This document shows, piece by piece, positions 26,108 to 33,526 of a stretch of 64,000 bases of DNA. This DNA comes from Cellulosimicrobium cellulans (GTDB lineage: Bacteria; Actinomycetota; Actinomycetes; Actinomycetales; Cellulomonadaceae): positions 1 through 64,000 of the forward strand of contig NZ_JAFGYF010000002.1 of NCBI RefSeq assembly GCF_016921195.1, in the 5' to 3' direction. Position numbers and translations under genes: made by a program. Under the pieces are notes generated by a model that was not told the origin of the DNA, made no database searches, and saw only the letters and a program-made list of their open reading frames with translations. The first letter of the stretch is position 1, and each line of letters begins with the position of its first letter.

Positions 26108-26497
26108 GTGACGACGACGAGCCCCGCCCCTCGCCCCACCGCCACCGCCGGGTCGCCCACCCCGGCGCACCCGTGGCAGGTCCGCGCCTTCCGGGCGGTC
26201 GCGATCGCCGAGGCGTTCTCCTGGGCCGGGCTGCTCGTCGGCATGTACCTCAAGTGGGTCGCCGGCACGACCGAGCGCGGCGTGGAGATCTTCGGACCGA
26301 TCCACGGCGCCCTCGTGCTGGTCTACGTGGCGCTGGCCGTGCTCGTCGCCGTGCGCGTCCGCTGGTCGCTCTGGACGACGTTCCTCGCGCTCGCCGCGAC
26401 GGTCCCGCCGTTCTGCACCGTCGCCCTCGACCTCTGGGCGCACCGGACCGGCCGCTACGCGGCCTCGGCCCGCAGGGCCACCGCCGCCGGCGCCTGA
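26108..26497 (+). CDS. DUF3817 membrane protein
   Basis: 129 aa. Three hydrophobic segments (~28-48, ~62-80, ~87-108) carry the DUF3817 pattern FRAVAIAEAFSWAGLLVGMYLKW...GPIHGALVLVYV. The function is unknown. GAGGAT (26095-26100) ends 7 nt before the GTG at 26108, making this start more likely than an ATG nine bases upstream. Confidence 0.85.
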   Translation: MTTTSPAPRPTATAGSPTPAHPWQVRAFRAVAIAEAFSWAGLLVGMYLKWVAGTTERGVEIFGPIHGALVLVYVALAVLVAVRVRWSLWTTFLALAATVPPFCTVALDLWAHRTGRYAASARRATAAGA

Positions 26498-26525
26498 GGT
26501 CGCGCGTCGGGCCGTCGTCCGCGCG

Positions 26526-27125
26526 TCAGACCGGCGGGGCAGGGTCGTACTGGATGCCGCGGCGCACGGCGCGCGCGACGTCGTCGCTCTCCAGGCGCGC
26601 CACGAGGTGCAGCGCCATGTCGATCCCCGCGGACACGCCCGCGGACGTGACGACGTCGCCGTCGTCGACGAACCGCGCCTCGGTGTCGACCACGACGCTC
26701 GGGTCGATCTCCGCGAGCTCGTCGTAGTGCTCCCAGTGCGTGGTCGCGGGCCTCCCCGAGAGCAGCCCCGCCGCCGCGAGCACGAGCGAGCCCGTGCACA
26801 CGCTCGCGATGACCGGGGTCTGGGCGCGCATCGCGCGCAGCCACTCGAGATGCACGCGGTCGGCGAGGAGCGAGCGCGTACCCCACCCGCCGGGGTAGAC
26901 CAGCAGGTGCAGCGGGCCGACGTCGTCCGCCGAGCGGTCCGGGAGCAGGCGCAACCCCTTGGCGAGCCGCACGCCGCCGCCGTCCCACGAGAACGTGGAC
27001 ACGTGCGGCTTGAGCGCGGAGTGCTCGGCCCAGGCGGACAGCACCTCGAACGGCCCGGCGACGTCGAGCTCCTCCGCCTCGTCGAAGACGAAGATCCCGA
27101 CGTTCATCCCGTTCCCGGTGCTCAT
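26526..27125 (-). CDS. DJ-1/PfpI family protein, isonitrile hydratase-like
   Basis: 199 aa class I glutamine amidotransferase-like fold. The nucleophile elbow is ASVCTGSLVLAAAGLL (Cys ~106) and is followed by GRPATTHW; DEAEELDVAGPFEVL at the N-terminus and GVSAGIDMALHL at the C-terminus are typical of the isonitrile hydratase/AraC-sensor subgroup. No HTH domain is present. GGAGG precedes the ATG at 27125. It lies 57 bp downstream of nadA on the same strand and may be co-transcribed. Confidence 0.88.
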   Translation of the reverse strand: MSTGNGMNVGIFVFDEAEELDVAGPFEVLSAWAEHSALKPHVSTFSWDGGGVRLAKGLRLLPDRSADDVGPLHLLVYPGGWGTRSLLADRVHLEWLRAMRAQTPVIASVCTGSLVLAAAGLLSGRPATTHWEHYDELAEIDPSVVVDTEARFVDDGDVVTSAGVSAGIDMALHLVARLESDDVARAVRRGIQYDPAPPV

Positions 27126-27182
27126 GCCTACCTCCGCGTGCCCCGGCGTCTCGAGGCTCTCGTCGGCTCCTGCCTCCGAGCC

Positions 27183-28421
27183 CTAGATGCCCGGCAGGGC
27201 GAGCATCTGGTCGAGCGCGACGCGCGCCCAGTGCGCGTCGTCGGCGTCCACGACGATCCGGTTCACCACGCGACCCGCGACGAGCGACTCCATCGCCCAC
27301 ACGAGGTGCGGCAGGTCGATCCGGTTCATCGTCGAGCAGAAGCACACCGTCGAGTCGAGGTAGTGCACCTGCTTGTCCGGGTGCGCCCGCGCGACGCGGC
27401 GCACCAGGTTGAGCTCGGTCCCGATGGCCCACGACGAGCCCGGCTCGGCGGCGTCGAGCATCGTGATGATGTACTCCGTCGACCCGACGAAGTCGGCGGC
27501 GGTGACGACCTCGTGCTTGCACTCCGGGTGCACGAGCACGTTGACGTCCGGCACCGCGGCGCGGATGTCGCTCACGTTCTTCGCGGAGAACCGCCCGTGC
27601 ACCGAGCAGTGCCCGCGCCACAGGATCATGCGCGCGTCGCGCAGCTCGGCGTCCGTGAGGCCGCCGTTCGGCTTGCGCGGGTCGAACACCACGCAGTTGT
27701 CGAGCGACATCGCGAGCTTGAGCACCGCGGTGTTGCGGCCCAGGTGCTGGTCCGGGAGGAAGAGGACCTTGCCCGTGCCGTCGACGCCGCCCACCTGGTC
27801 GAACGCCCAGCGCAGCGCGACCTCCGCGTTGGACGACGTGCACACCGTGCCGCCGTGGCGACCGGTGAACGCCTTGATCGCGGCGGAGGAGTTCATGTAC
27901 GTCACGGGGATCGTCGAGTCGGCGATGCCGGCCTCCTCGAGCACGTCCCACGCGTCCTCGACCTGGTCGATCGCCGCCATGTCCGCCATCGAGCAGCCGG
28001 CCGCCAGATCCGGCAGCACGACCTGCTGCGCGTCCGACGTGAGGATGTCGGCGCTCTCGGCCATGAAGTGCACCCCGCAGAACAGGATGAACTCCGCCTC
28101 GGGCCGTGCCGCGGCCTCGCGCGCGAGCTTGAACGAGTCGCCCGTCACGTCGGCGAAGTCGATGACCTCGTCGCGCTGGTAGTGGTGCCCCAGGACGAAC
28201 GCGCGCTCGCCCAGCGCGGCGCGCGCCACCCGGGCGCGCTCCACGAGGTCGGGGTCGCTCGGCGCGGGCAGGTCGCCCACGCACTCGACCCCGCGCTCGG
28301 ACGCGAGGTCACGGCCCTGGCCCAGCAGGAGCAGGGCGGAAGGACTGGGTTCGACGAACCCGCCCTGGCGCGAGGTGTTCGGTCCGCTCACGGACGACAG
28401 CAAGGTGCTACCGGTGCTCAC
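27183..28421 (-). CDS. nadA: Quinolinate synthase
   Basis: 412 aa. It condenses iminoaspartate with dihydroxyacetone phosphate to quinolinate in NAD synthesis and carries a [4Fe-4S] cluster. The three ligand cysteines are visible in FCGVHFMAE, HPECKHEV and VCFCSTMNR; GHHYQRDEVIDFADVTGDS and YMNSSAAIKAF are family motifs. nadB and nadC are not in this window. GACGAT (28428-28433) lies 6 nt before the GTG at 28421, so the long open frame upstream is not part of the gene. As an Fe-S enzyme it fits the nearby erpA. Confidence 0.95.
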   Translation of the reverse strand: MSTGSTLLSSVSGPNTSRQGGFVEPSPSALLLLGQGRDLASERGVECVGDLPAPSDPDLVERARVARAALGERAFVLGHHYQRDEVIDFADVTGDSFKLAREAAARPEAEFILFCGVHFMAESADILTSDAQQVVLPDLAAGCSMADMAAIDQVEDAWDVLEEAGIADSTIPVTYMNSSAAIKAFTGRHGGTVCTSSNAEVALRWAFDQVGGVDGTGKVLFLPDQHLGRNTAVLKLAMSLDNCVVFDPRKPNGGLTDAELRDARMILWRGHCSVHGRFSAKNVSDIRAAVPDVNVLVHPECKHEVVTAADFVGSTEYIITMLDAAEPGSSWAIGTELNLVRRVARAHPDKQVHYLDSTVCFCSTMNRIDLPHLVWAMESLVAGRVVNRIVVDADDAHWARVALDQMLALPGI

Positions 28422-28505
28422 GGGACCATCGTCGCACAGCGCCGCCGGGGTCGAGCGGGCGTCCCGCGGAGACCGGACGGGCCTGTGCCCTGGCACAATC
28501 CGGGC

Positions 28506-29726
28506 ATGCGCGTGCTGCTCACCGGGTCCGCCTCCCGGCCCCTGCCCGACGGCGCCTGGCCGGCCGGGGAGACCTCGTCGCCACCCGCGCTCGCCGGGCC
28601 GACGCTCGCCGACGTCGCGGGCTGGTGGTCGCCGTACGCCATGGTCGAGACCGTGGCGCTCGCGGCGTCCGGGCCGGCGTTCCTCGACGCGGTCGCGCCC
28701 GTCGCGCCCGAGGTCCTCGCCGGGGTGGTCCCGGGACCGGGCGGGGGCGACGTCCCCGTCGCGGTCCGCCGCCGGGCACCGGTCGACGACGCCGCGGGCG
28801 GGCGACGGACCGTCTACGTCGACGCCTCCCAGGTGCCTGCGACCGGCGCGGTCGAGGTGCTCGAGCTCGACGCGGGGCCCGTCGCCGTACCTGCCCGGTC
28901 CTCGTCCGCCGTCGGGCACCTCCTGGCGCTCGCCACCGACGCCGCGCAGGGAACGGACGGGGCGCCCGGGCGCGTCGTCCTCGGCACCGGTGGCAGCACG
29001 AGCCACGACGGCGGGCTCGGCGCGCTCCTGGCGCTAGCAGGGGCGCCGGAGCACGGTGGAGACCTCCCGGGCGCCGTCACGGCCGACGTCGTGCGCGCCG
29101 CACGGGCCGCGCTGGGCGGCACCGACCTCGTGGCAGCCGTCGCGTCCGACGTCCCGCTGCTCGGCCTGCACGGGGCGAGCGCGGCGCTCGACGCCCGCGG
29201 CGTGGACCCTGCGGCGGCCCAGCACCTCGAGCGTGCGCTCGGCGCGGTCGCGCACGACGTGTCGTCCGCCGTCGACCGCGTGGCGGGGGACGACAGGGAG
29301 CCCGGGGGTGCGCTCGCCGGACGGGACCTCCTCGCCGCGTCGACGGCCGGCCGTCGCCTGGCAGCCCTGCCGGGGGCCGGGAGCGGGGGTGGGCTCGCCC
29401 ACGCCGTCGTGGCGCTGGGCGGCCGGCTCGTGCCCGCGCTGCGCGTCGTCGCCGACGACCTCGGGTTCGACGCTCGCCTCCCCGGGGTAGACGTCGTCGT
29501 CGTGCTCGCGGACGAGCTCGGGGCGCACGAGCTGGGGGAGGGGACGGTCCACGAGGTCGCGGCCCGGGCCGCCCGGCACGCGCTCCCGGTGGTCGTGGTG
29601 GCGCGCACCGTCGTCGCCGGCCGCCGCGAGCAGGCCGCGGCGGGGCTCAGCGGCACGTACGCGTGGGGCGACGGCGACCCGCGCGCCCTCGTGGAGCGCG
29701 TCGCCCGCACGTGGTCGCGCGGATGA
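28506..29726 (+). CDS. Glycerate kinase
   Basis: 406 aa, type II glycerate kinase family (GckA/GarK-like, orthologous position to Rv2205c). Visible are GTGGSTSHDGGLG (~159-171, nucleotide/substrate loop), SDVPLLGLHGA, PGAGSGGGLAHAVVALGG and the C-terminal DGDPRALVERVA. It phosphorylates D-glycerate into glycolysis. CACAAT (28494-28499) ends 6 nt before the ATG at 28506; the much longer open frame upstream is antisense to nadA. It is divergent from nadA over 84 bp, and both genes look leaderless. Confidence 0.88.
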   Translation: MRVLLTGSASRPLPDGAWPAGETSSPPALAGPTLADVAGWWSPYAMVETVALAASGPAFLDAVAPVAPEVLAGVVPGPGGGDVPVAVRRRAPVDDAAGGRRTVYVDASQVPATGAVEVLELDAGPVAVPARSSSAVGHLLALATDAAQGTDGAPGRVVLGTGGSTSHDGGLGALLALAGAPEHGGDLPGAVTADVVRAARAALGGTDLVAAVASDVPLLGLHGASAALDARGVDPAAAQHLERALGAVAHDVSSAVDRVAGDDREPGGALAGRDLLAASTAGRRLAALPGAGSGGGLAHAVVALGGRLVPALRVVADDLGFDARLPGVDVVVVLADELGAHELGEGTVHEVAARAARHALPVVVVARTVVAGRREQAAAGLSGTYAWGDGDPRALVERVARTWSRG

Positions 29727-29739
29727 CGCGCGGGTCGCC

Positions 29740-30168
29740 TCAGCCGAGATCGACCGTCCCGTCCGCACGGACGGACCAGGCCGGGTTGTGCGCGACCTCC
29801 CACACCAGGCCGTTGGGGTCGGCGACGTGGGCGTGGAAGACGCCGCCGAACTCGCCCTCCTGCGGCTCCTTGCGGACGGTCCCGCCTGCGGCGACCATCG
29901 CGTGCACGAGCTCGACGACCGCGGACCGGGACCCCACGTTGTGGGACAGCGTGAGGCCCGTCGTGGCCGGCGTGGCGTCCGGGGTGCCGGCGTCGCGCGT
30001 GAAGGCCGACTCCTCGAAGAAGCCGAGGAGCTGGCCCGCCGCGGAGCGGTAGAAGACGATCTCGCCGGGCACGTCGAGCTGCGCGGTCCAGCCGAGGGCC
30101 CCGTAGAAGCTCCGCGCGGCGTCCAGGTCGCGCGTCGCGACCGTGACGAAGTGCAACACCTGGTCCAT
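29740..30168 (-). CDS. VOC family protein
   Basis: 142 aa single glyoxalase/bleomycin-resistance-like module (VLHFVTVATRDLDAARSFYGALGW ... HVADPNGLVWEVAHNP). Metal ligands and substrate cannot be assigned. GGGAG lies ~5 nt before the ATG at 30168. It converges with the glycerate kinase gene, leaving 13 bp. Confidence 0.85.
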   Translation of the reverse strand: MDQVLHFVTVATRDLDAARSFYGALGWTAQLDVPGEIVFYRSAAGQLLGFFEESAFTRDAGTPDATPATTGLTLSHNVGSRSAVVELVHAMVAAGGTVRKEPQEGEFGGVFHAHVADPNGLVWEVAHNPAWSVRADGTVDLG

Positions 30169-30240
30169 GCGTCTCCCGTCGGCGGGCCGCGCCACCGGTG
30201 CGGCGCGGGCTCCGTTCGACCGTACGCCGCCCGGTGGTCG

Positions 30241-30359
30241 TAGACTCGGGAACACGACCGGCACGAGTGGTGTTGAGGACCTGACGGGATCTCTCTCGAG
30301 AGGTCCGTAGAAGCCGGCCACCACCGGGGCAGCACTGCCCCCGACAGCGCGGAGACGAG
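30241..30359 (+). promoter_or_regulatory. erpA promoter and structured leader
   Basis: TAGACT (30241-30246) is a likely -10, giving a leader of ~105 nt. The leader contains GGACCT (30277-30282) paired with AGGTCC (30301-30306), enclosing CTCTCGAG, and a compact hairpin GGGGCAG-CA-CTGCCCC (30326-30341). Most genes in this window are leaderless or have short leaders, so this one may carry post-transcriptional control. Confidence 0.45.
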
Positions 30360-30710
30360 ATGAGCGAGACCACCGACATTGCCACGCACGGCGTCAACCT
30401 GACCGACGAGGCCGCGGACAAGGTCCGCACGCTCCTCGAGCAGGAGGGTCGCGACGACCTGCGCCTGCGTGTCGCGGTGCAGCCCGGCGGCTGCTCCGGC
30501 CTGATCTACCAGCTCTACTTCGACGAGCGCGTGCTCGACGGCGACGCGCTGCGCGACTACGACGGCGTCGAGGTCGTGGTCGACAAGATGAGCGTCCCCT
30601 ACCTCGAGGGCGCGACGATCGACTTCGCCGACACGATCGAGAAGCAGGGCTTCACGATCGACAACCCCAACGCAGGCAGCGCCTGCGCGTGCGGCGGCTC
30701 CTTCAGCTGA
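30360..30710 (+). CDS. erpA: Iron-sulfur cluster insertion protein ErpA
   Basis: 116 aa A-type (HesB/IscA) carrier. The three cluster cysteines are in QPGGCSGLIY (~44) and SACACGGSF (~109, ~111). It inserts Fe-S clusters into apoproteins; nearby candidate clients are the Rieske protein QcrA and NadA. A weak GGAG-containing ribosome site precedes the ATG. It corresponds in position to Rv2204c. It converges with the TusA gene across a strong terminator. Confidence 0.95.
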   Translation: MSETTDIATHGVNLTDEAADKVRTLLEQEGRDDLRLRVAVQPGGCSGLIYQLYFDERVLDGDALRDYDGVEVVVDKMSVPYLEGATIDFADTIEKQGFTIDNPNAGSACACGGSFS

Positions 30711-30750
30711 CCCGCCCGGCGTGCCGCGCGCACGCCGACCACGACCGCAC

Positions 30751-30785
30751 GAGCCCGGTCGCCCGCGCCGCGGGCGGCCGGGCTC
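30751..30785. terminator. Terminator between erpA and the TusA gene
   Basis: GAGCCCGG (30751-30758) with CCGGGCTC (30778-30785), continued inward by CGCCCGC/GCGGGCG (30760-30766/30770-30776). Confidence 0.85.
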
Positions 30786-30811
30786 GCGTCGTCGGGCGGG
30801 CCACCGGCAGG

Positions 30812-31063
30812 TCAGGCGCCGAGCTCGACCGTGATGGCCCAGGCGTCGGTGCCTTCGGTGCCGGGGAGCGGCTCCTCCGCGACGACCGTGTGACCGCGCA
30901 TCCGGGCCCAGGCCGGGACGTCGAGCCGCGCGGCCGGGTCCGTCGACCACACCGTGAGGCGTGTGCCCGGGTCGTGGTCGCGCGCGGCGGCAGCGATCCT
31001 GATCACCGGGAGCGGGCAGCGCAGCCCGCGCGCGTCGACGACCTCGGGTGCGTCCCCCGTCAC
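30812..31063 (-). CDS. TusA/SirA-like sulfur carrier
   Basis: 83 aa. The TusA signature DARGLRCPLPVIRI (Cys ~16 in CPLP) and the Trp/Ser-Thr-Asp strand pattern (RLTVWSTDPAA) are intact. TusA proteins accept a persulfide on the CPxP cysteine and relay sulfur to acceptors. The GTG start at 31063 overlaps the TGA of the desulfurase homologue by 4 bp (GTGA), so the two proteins are made together and probably interact. The acceptor is unknown. Confidence 0.88.
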   Translation of the reverse strand: MTGDAPEVVDARGLRCPLPVIRIAAAARDHDPGTRLTVWSTDPAARLDVPAWARMRGHTVVAEEPLPGTEGTDAWAITVELGA

Positions 31064-32205
31064 AGGCCCTGCACCCCCAGCGTGGCGCGCACGCGCGCGA
31101 CCGCCCCGGGCAGCGCGGCGAGCAGGCGATCGACGTCGGCCTCGGTCGTCGACCGGTCGAGCGCGACGCGCACGTTGCCGTGCGTCAGGACGCCCATCGC
31201 GGCCAGGACGTGCGACGGCTCGAGCGAGCTCGACGTGCAGGCGGACCCCGACCCGACGGCGATGCCCTCGCGGTCGAGGTCCGTGAGCAGCGCCTCGCCG
31301 TCGACGTAGAGGAACGAGAACGTCACCACGTGGGGCAGGCGGTCGATCGGGTCGCCCACCACCTCGACGTCCGGGATCTCGGCGACGCGCGCGCGGACCC
31401 GGTCGACGAGCGCGCGGCGGCGCGCGTCCTCGGCCTCACGGTCCGCCAGCACCGCCTGGAGCGCGACGGCGGCCGCGAACGCCGCGGGCACGGACACCCC
31501 GCCGGGGGCCCACGGCTCCGGGTCCTCGGGGAACGGGCTGCGACGTCGTACGCGGGACCGGACCGCCAGGACCCCGACGCCGGGACCTCCGCCCCAGTCG
31601 GCAGGGTCGGCGGCGAGCGCGTCCCACGCCGCCGGGACCGTGTCGTGGCCGACGCTCGCCCCCGCGTCGACGAGGAGGGGGACGCCGACGGCACGCGCGG
31701 CCTCGTGCACGGCCGCGACGGGCTGGCGCGTGCCCACCTCGCCGTTGGCGAGCTGGAGCGCGGCGAGTGCGACGCCCGGGCGTGCGACGGCGTCGGACAT
31801 CGCCGCCGCGTCGACGCGGCCCGAACGGTCCACGCCCACGACCTCGCGCTCGAGCCCGCCGTGCTCGGCGGCGTGCAGCACCGCGGCGCGCTCGACCGCA
31901 CCGACCACGACCCGGCGTCCGACGCGCGCACGGCCTCCGGCGAGCGCCGCGACGCCGGTGTGCAGGGACGCCGTGTGGTTCGCGGTGAAGACCACCTCCT
32001 CCGTCCGCGCGCCGAGCGCGGCGGCGACGGCCTCGCGCGCGCCGTCGAGCAGCGCGGCGGCGCGGCGGCCCTCCGCGTGCAGGCGGCGCGGGTCGGCCCA
32101 GCCGTCGTCGAGCGCGCGGTCGAAGGCCTCGCGCGCGAGCGGGTGCCAGGGAGCGCGCCCGCCGTTGTCGAGGCGGGCCCGGCGATCGGGGGTGGTGTGT
32201 GTCAC
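31060..32205 (-). CDS. Cysteine desulfurase homologue lacking the PLP lysine
   Basis: 381 aa, fold-type I aminotransferase class V, clearly aligned with NifS/IscS over its length. The mobile-loop cysteine is kept in GSGSACTSSSLEPSHVL, and DGEALLTDLDREGI and RVALDRSTTEADVDRLL match IscS. However, the SGHK segment that carries the Schiff-base lysine is replaced by DPADWGGGPGVGV; the stacking His (EHKAVL in IscS) is an Arg (ERAAVL); the PLP-contacting Gln (DATQS) is Ala (DAGAS). It therefore should not bind PLP in the usual way. GGAGG is 5 nt before the GTG at 32205. Translationally coupled to the TusA gene; it lies next to erpA and the cytochrome oxidase operon. Databases usually call such genes cysteine desulfurase; I regard the activity as doubtful. 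Confidence 0.85.
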   Translation of the reverse strand: MTHTTPDRRARLDNGGRAPWHPLAREAFDRALDDGWADPRRLHAEGRRAAALLDGAREAVAAALGARTEEVVFTANHTASLHTGVAALAGGRARVGRRVVVGAVERAAVLHAAEHGGLEREVVGVDRSGRVDAAAMSDAVARPGVALAALQLANGEVGTRQPVAAVHEAARAVGVPLLVDAGASVGHDTVPAAWDALAADPADWGGGPGVGVLAVRSRVRRRSPFPEDPEPWAPGGVSVPAAFAAAVALQAVLADREAEDARRRALVDRVRARVAEIPDVEVVGDPIDRLPHVVTFSFLYVDGEALLTDLDREGIAVGSGSACTSSSLEPSHVLAAMGVLTHGNVRVALDRSTTEADVDRLLAALPGAVARVRATLGVQGL

Positions 32206-32605
32206 ATGGCCTCCAGGGCGCTGACGGTCGGGTCGCGGGGCGCGGCGCGGGCCCGGGGAGCCGGTCGGCCGCGCCCGGGTGGGCGCGTCGGGGCCTCTCG
32301 CGGGGCGTCGGATCGTTGCGCTCGCGCGGACCGCGACAGGGTGTCGGCACGCGTCCCGACGCTCCACCGGCACGGTACCGCTCCGCCGGGAGGAGCGTCG
32401 GTGTGGCAAGGATCTGACAGACGCGGCGCCGGTGTGGTGAACCCACCGTGACCGGCCAGGACGTGTGCCGCATCTCGCCCGTCCGCAGGGCGTTCCGGGC
32501 CACGAAGGGCGGAATCCCGCGCTAGGCTTCGTGTGTCGAGGACGAAGGTCCTGTGCTGGGCTCGTAAAGGCGAGCTCGGGCAGGACGTGACGTGAAAGGC
32601 CCCCC
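32206..32605. other. Intergenic region upstream of ctaC
   Basis: 400 bp between the divergent desulfurase homologue and ctaC, with no gene that I can support. TAGGCT (32523-32528) is a plausible ctaC -10, giving a ~70-nt leader that contains a GCTCG...CGAGC hairpin (32560-32577). The remainder is GC-rich sequence with no clear repeat. Confidence 0.5.
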
Positions 32606-33526
32606 TTGCACTCGCAACCCCCTAGCCGCACACGGCGCACCATCCTGCGGGCGACGGCCCTCGCCGTCGCCGTCGCTGCGGTGGCGTCCGGCTGCGCCAG
32701 CGACACGGTCCAGCGCGGGTTCCTGCCCGGTTACGAGGACGGGGAGGTGACCAACCAGACCGCCCGGATCACGTCGCTGTGGACCGGCTCGTGGATCGCC
32801 GCCCTCATCGTCGGCGTCATCACGTGGGGCCTCATGCTGTGGTGCGTCGCCGCCTACCGCAAGCGCAAGGACGACCACCAGCTCCCGGTCCAGACGCGGT
32901 ACCACCTGCCGCTCGAGATCATGTACACGGCCGTGCCGATCATCATGGTCCTCGTCCTGTTCTTCTACACGGACCGCGACATGAGCGCCATCGTGGACAA
33001 GGACGTGGAGGCCGAGATGACCGTCCAGGTCATCGGCAAGCAGTGGAGCTGGGACTTCAACTACGTGGACGAGGACGTCTACGAGTCCGGCCAGCACCTC
33101 GCCGACGTCGGCGGCACCATGACGGAGGGCGCGGAGATCGACGGCGCCCCGGGCACGTCCGAGGCGCTCCCGACCCTGTACCTGCCCGCGGGCGAGAGCA
33201 TCCGCTTCGTCCTGGACTCGCGCGACGTCATCCACTCCTTCTGGATCCCCGCGTTCCTCTACAAGCTGGACATGATCCCGCACCGCACCAACGAGTTCGT
33301 GGTCACCCCGCAGCGCGAGGGCGTCTACGCCGGCAAGTGCGCCGAGCTCTGCGGCGAGCACCACTCCGGGATGCTCTTCAACGTCGAGGTCGTGGACCGC
33401 GCCGAGTTCGACGCGCAGATGGAGGCGCTCCGCGAGAAGGGGCAGGAGGGCCAGATCCCGGTGGAGGGCTTCAGCCGCCTCCAGGACCCGAACCCCGTCA
33501 CTGCTAGCACGGAGGGTGAGCACTGA
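32606..33526 (+). CDS. ctaC: Cytochrome c oxidase subunit II (lipoprotein form)
   Basis: 306 aa. The signal peptide [21 protein letters not shown] ends in a lipobox, so the mature protein is lipid-anchored at Cys ~28. Two transmembrane helices (~58-80, ~105-122) precede the periplasmic cupredoxin domain with an intact CuA site, [12 protein letters not shown] (two Cys, Glu, His, Met). It receives electrons from cytochrome cc (QcrC) and passes them to subunit I. The start is an unusual TTG at 32606 with AAAGG about 8 nt upstream; no other upstream start in frame has a better site. The stop overlaps the ctaD ATG by one base. Confidence 0.93.
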   Translation: MHSQPPSRTRRTILRATALAVAVAAVASGCASDTVQRGFLPGYEDGEVTNQTARITSLWTGSWIAALIVGVITWGLMLWCVAAYRKRKDDHQLPVQTRYHLPLEIMYTAVPIIMVLVLFFYTDRDMSAIVDKDVEAEMTVQVIGKQWSWDFNYVDEDVYESGQHLADVGGTMTEGAEIDGAPGTSEALPTLYLPAGESIRFVLDSRDVIHSFWIPAFLYKLDMIPHRTNEFVVTPQREGVYAGKCAELCGEHHSGMLFNVEVVDRAEFDAQMEALREKGQEGQIPVEGFSRLQDPNPVTASTEGEH

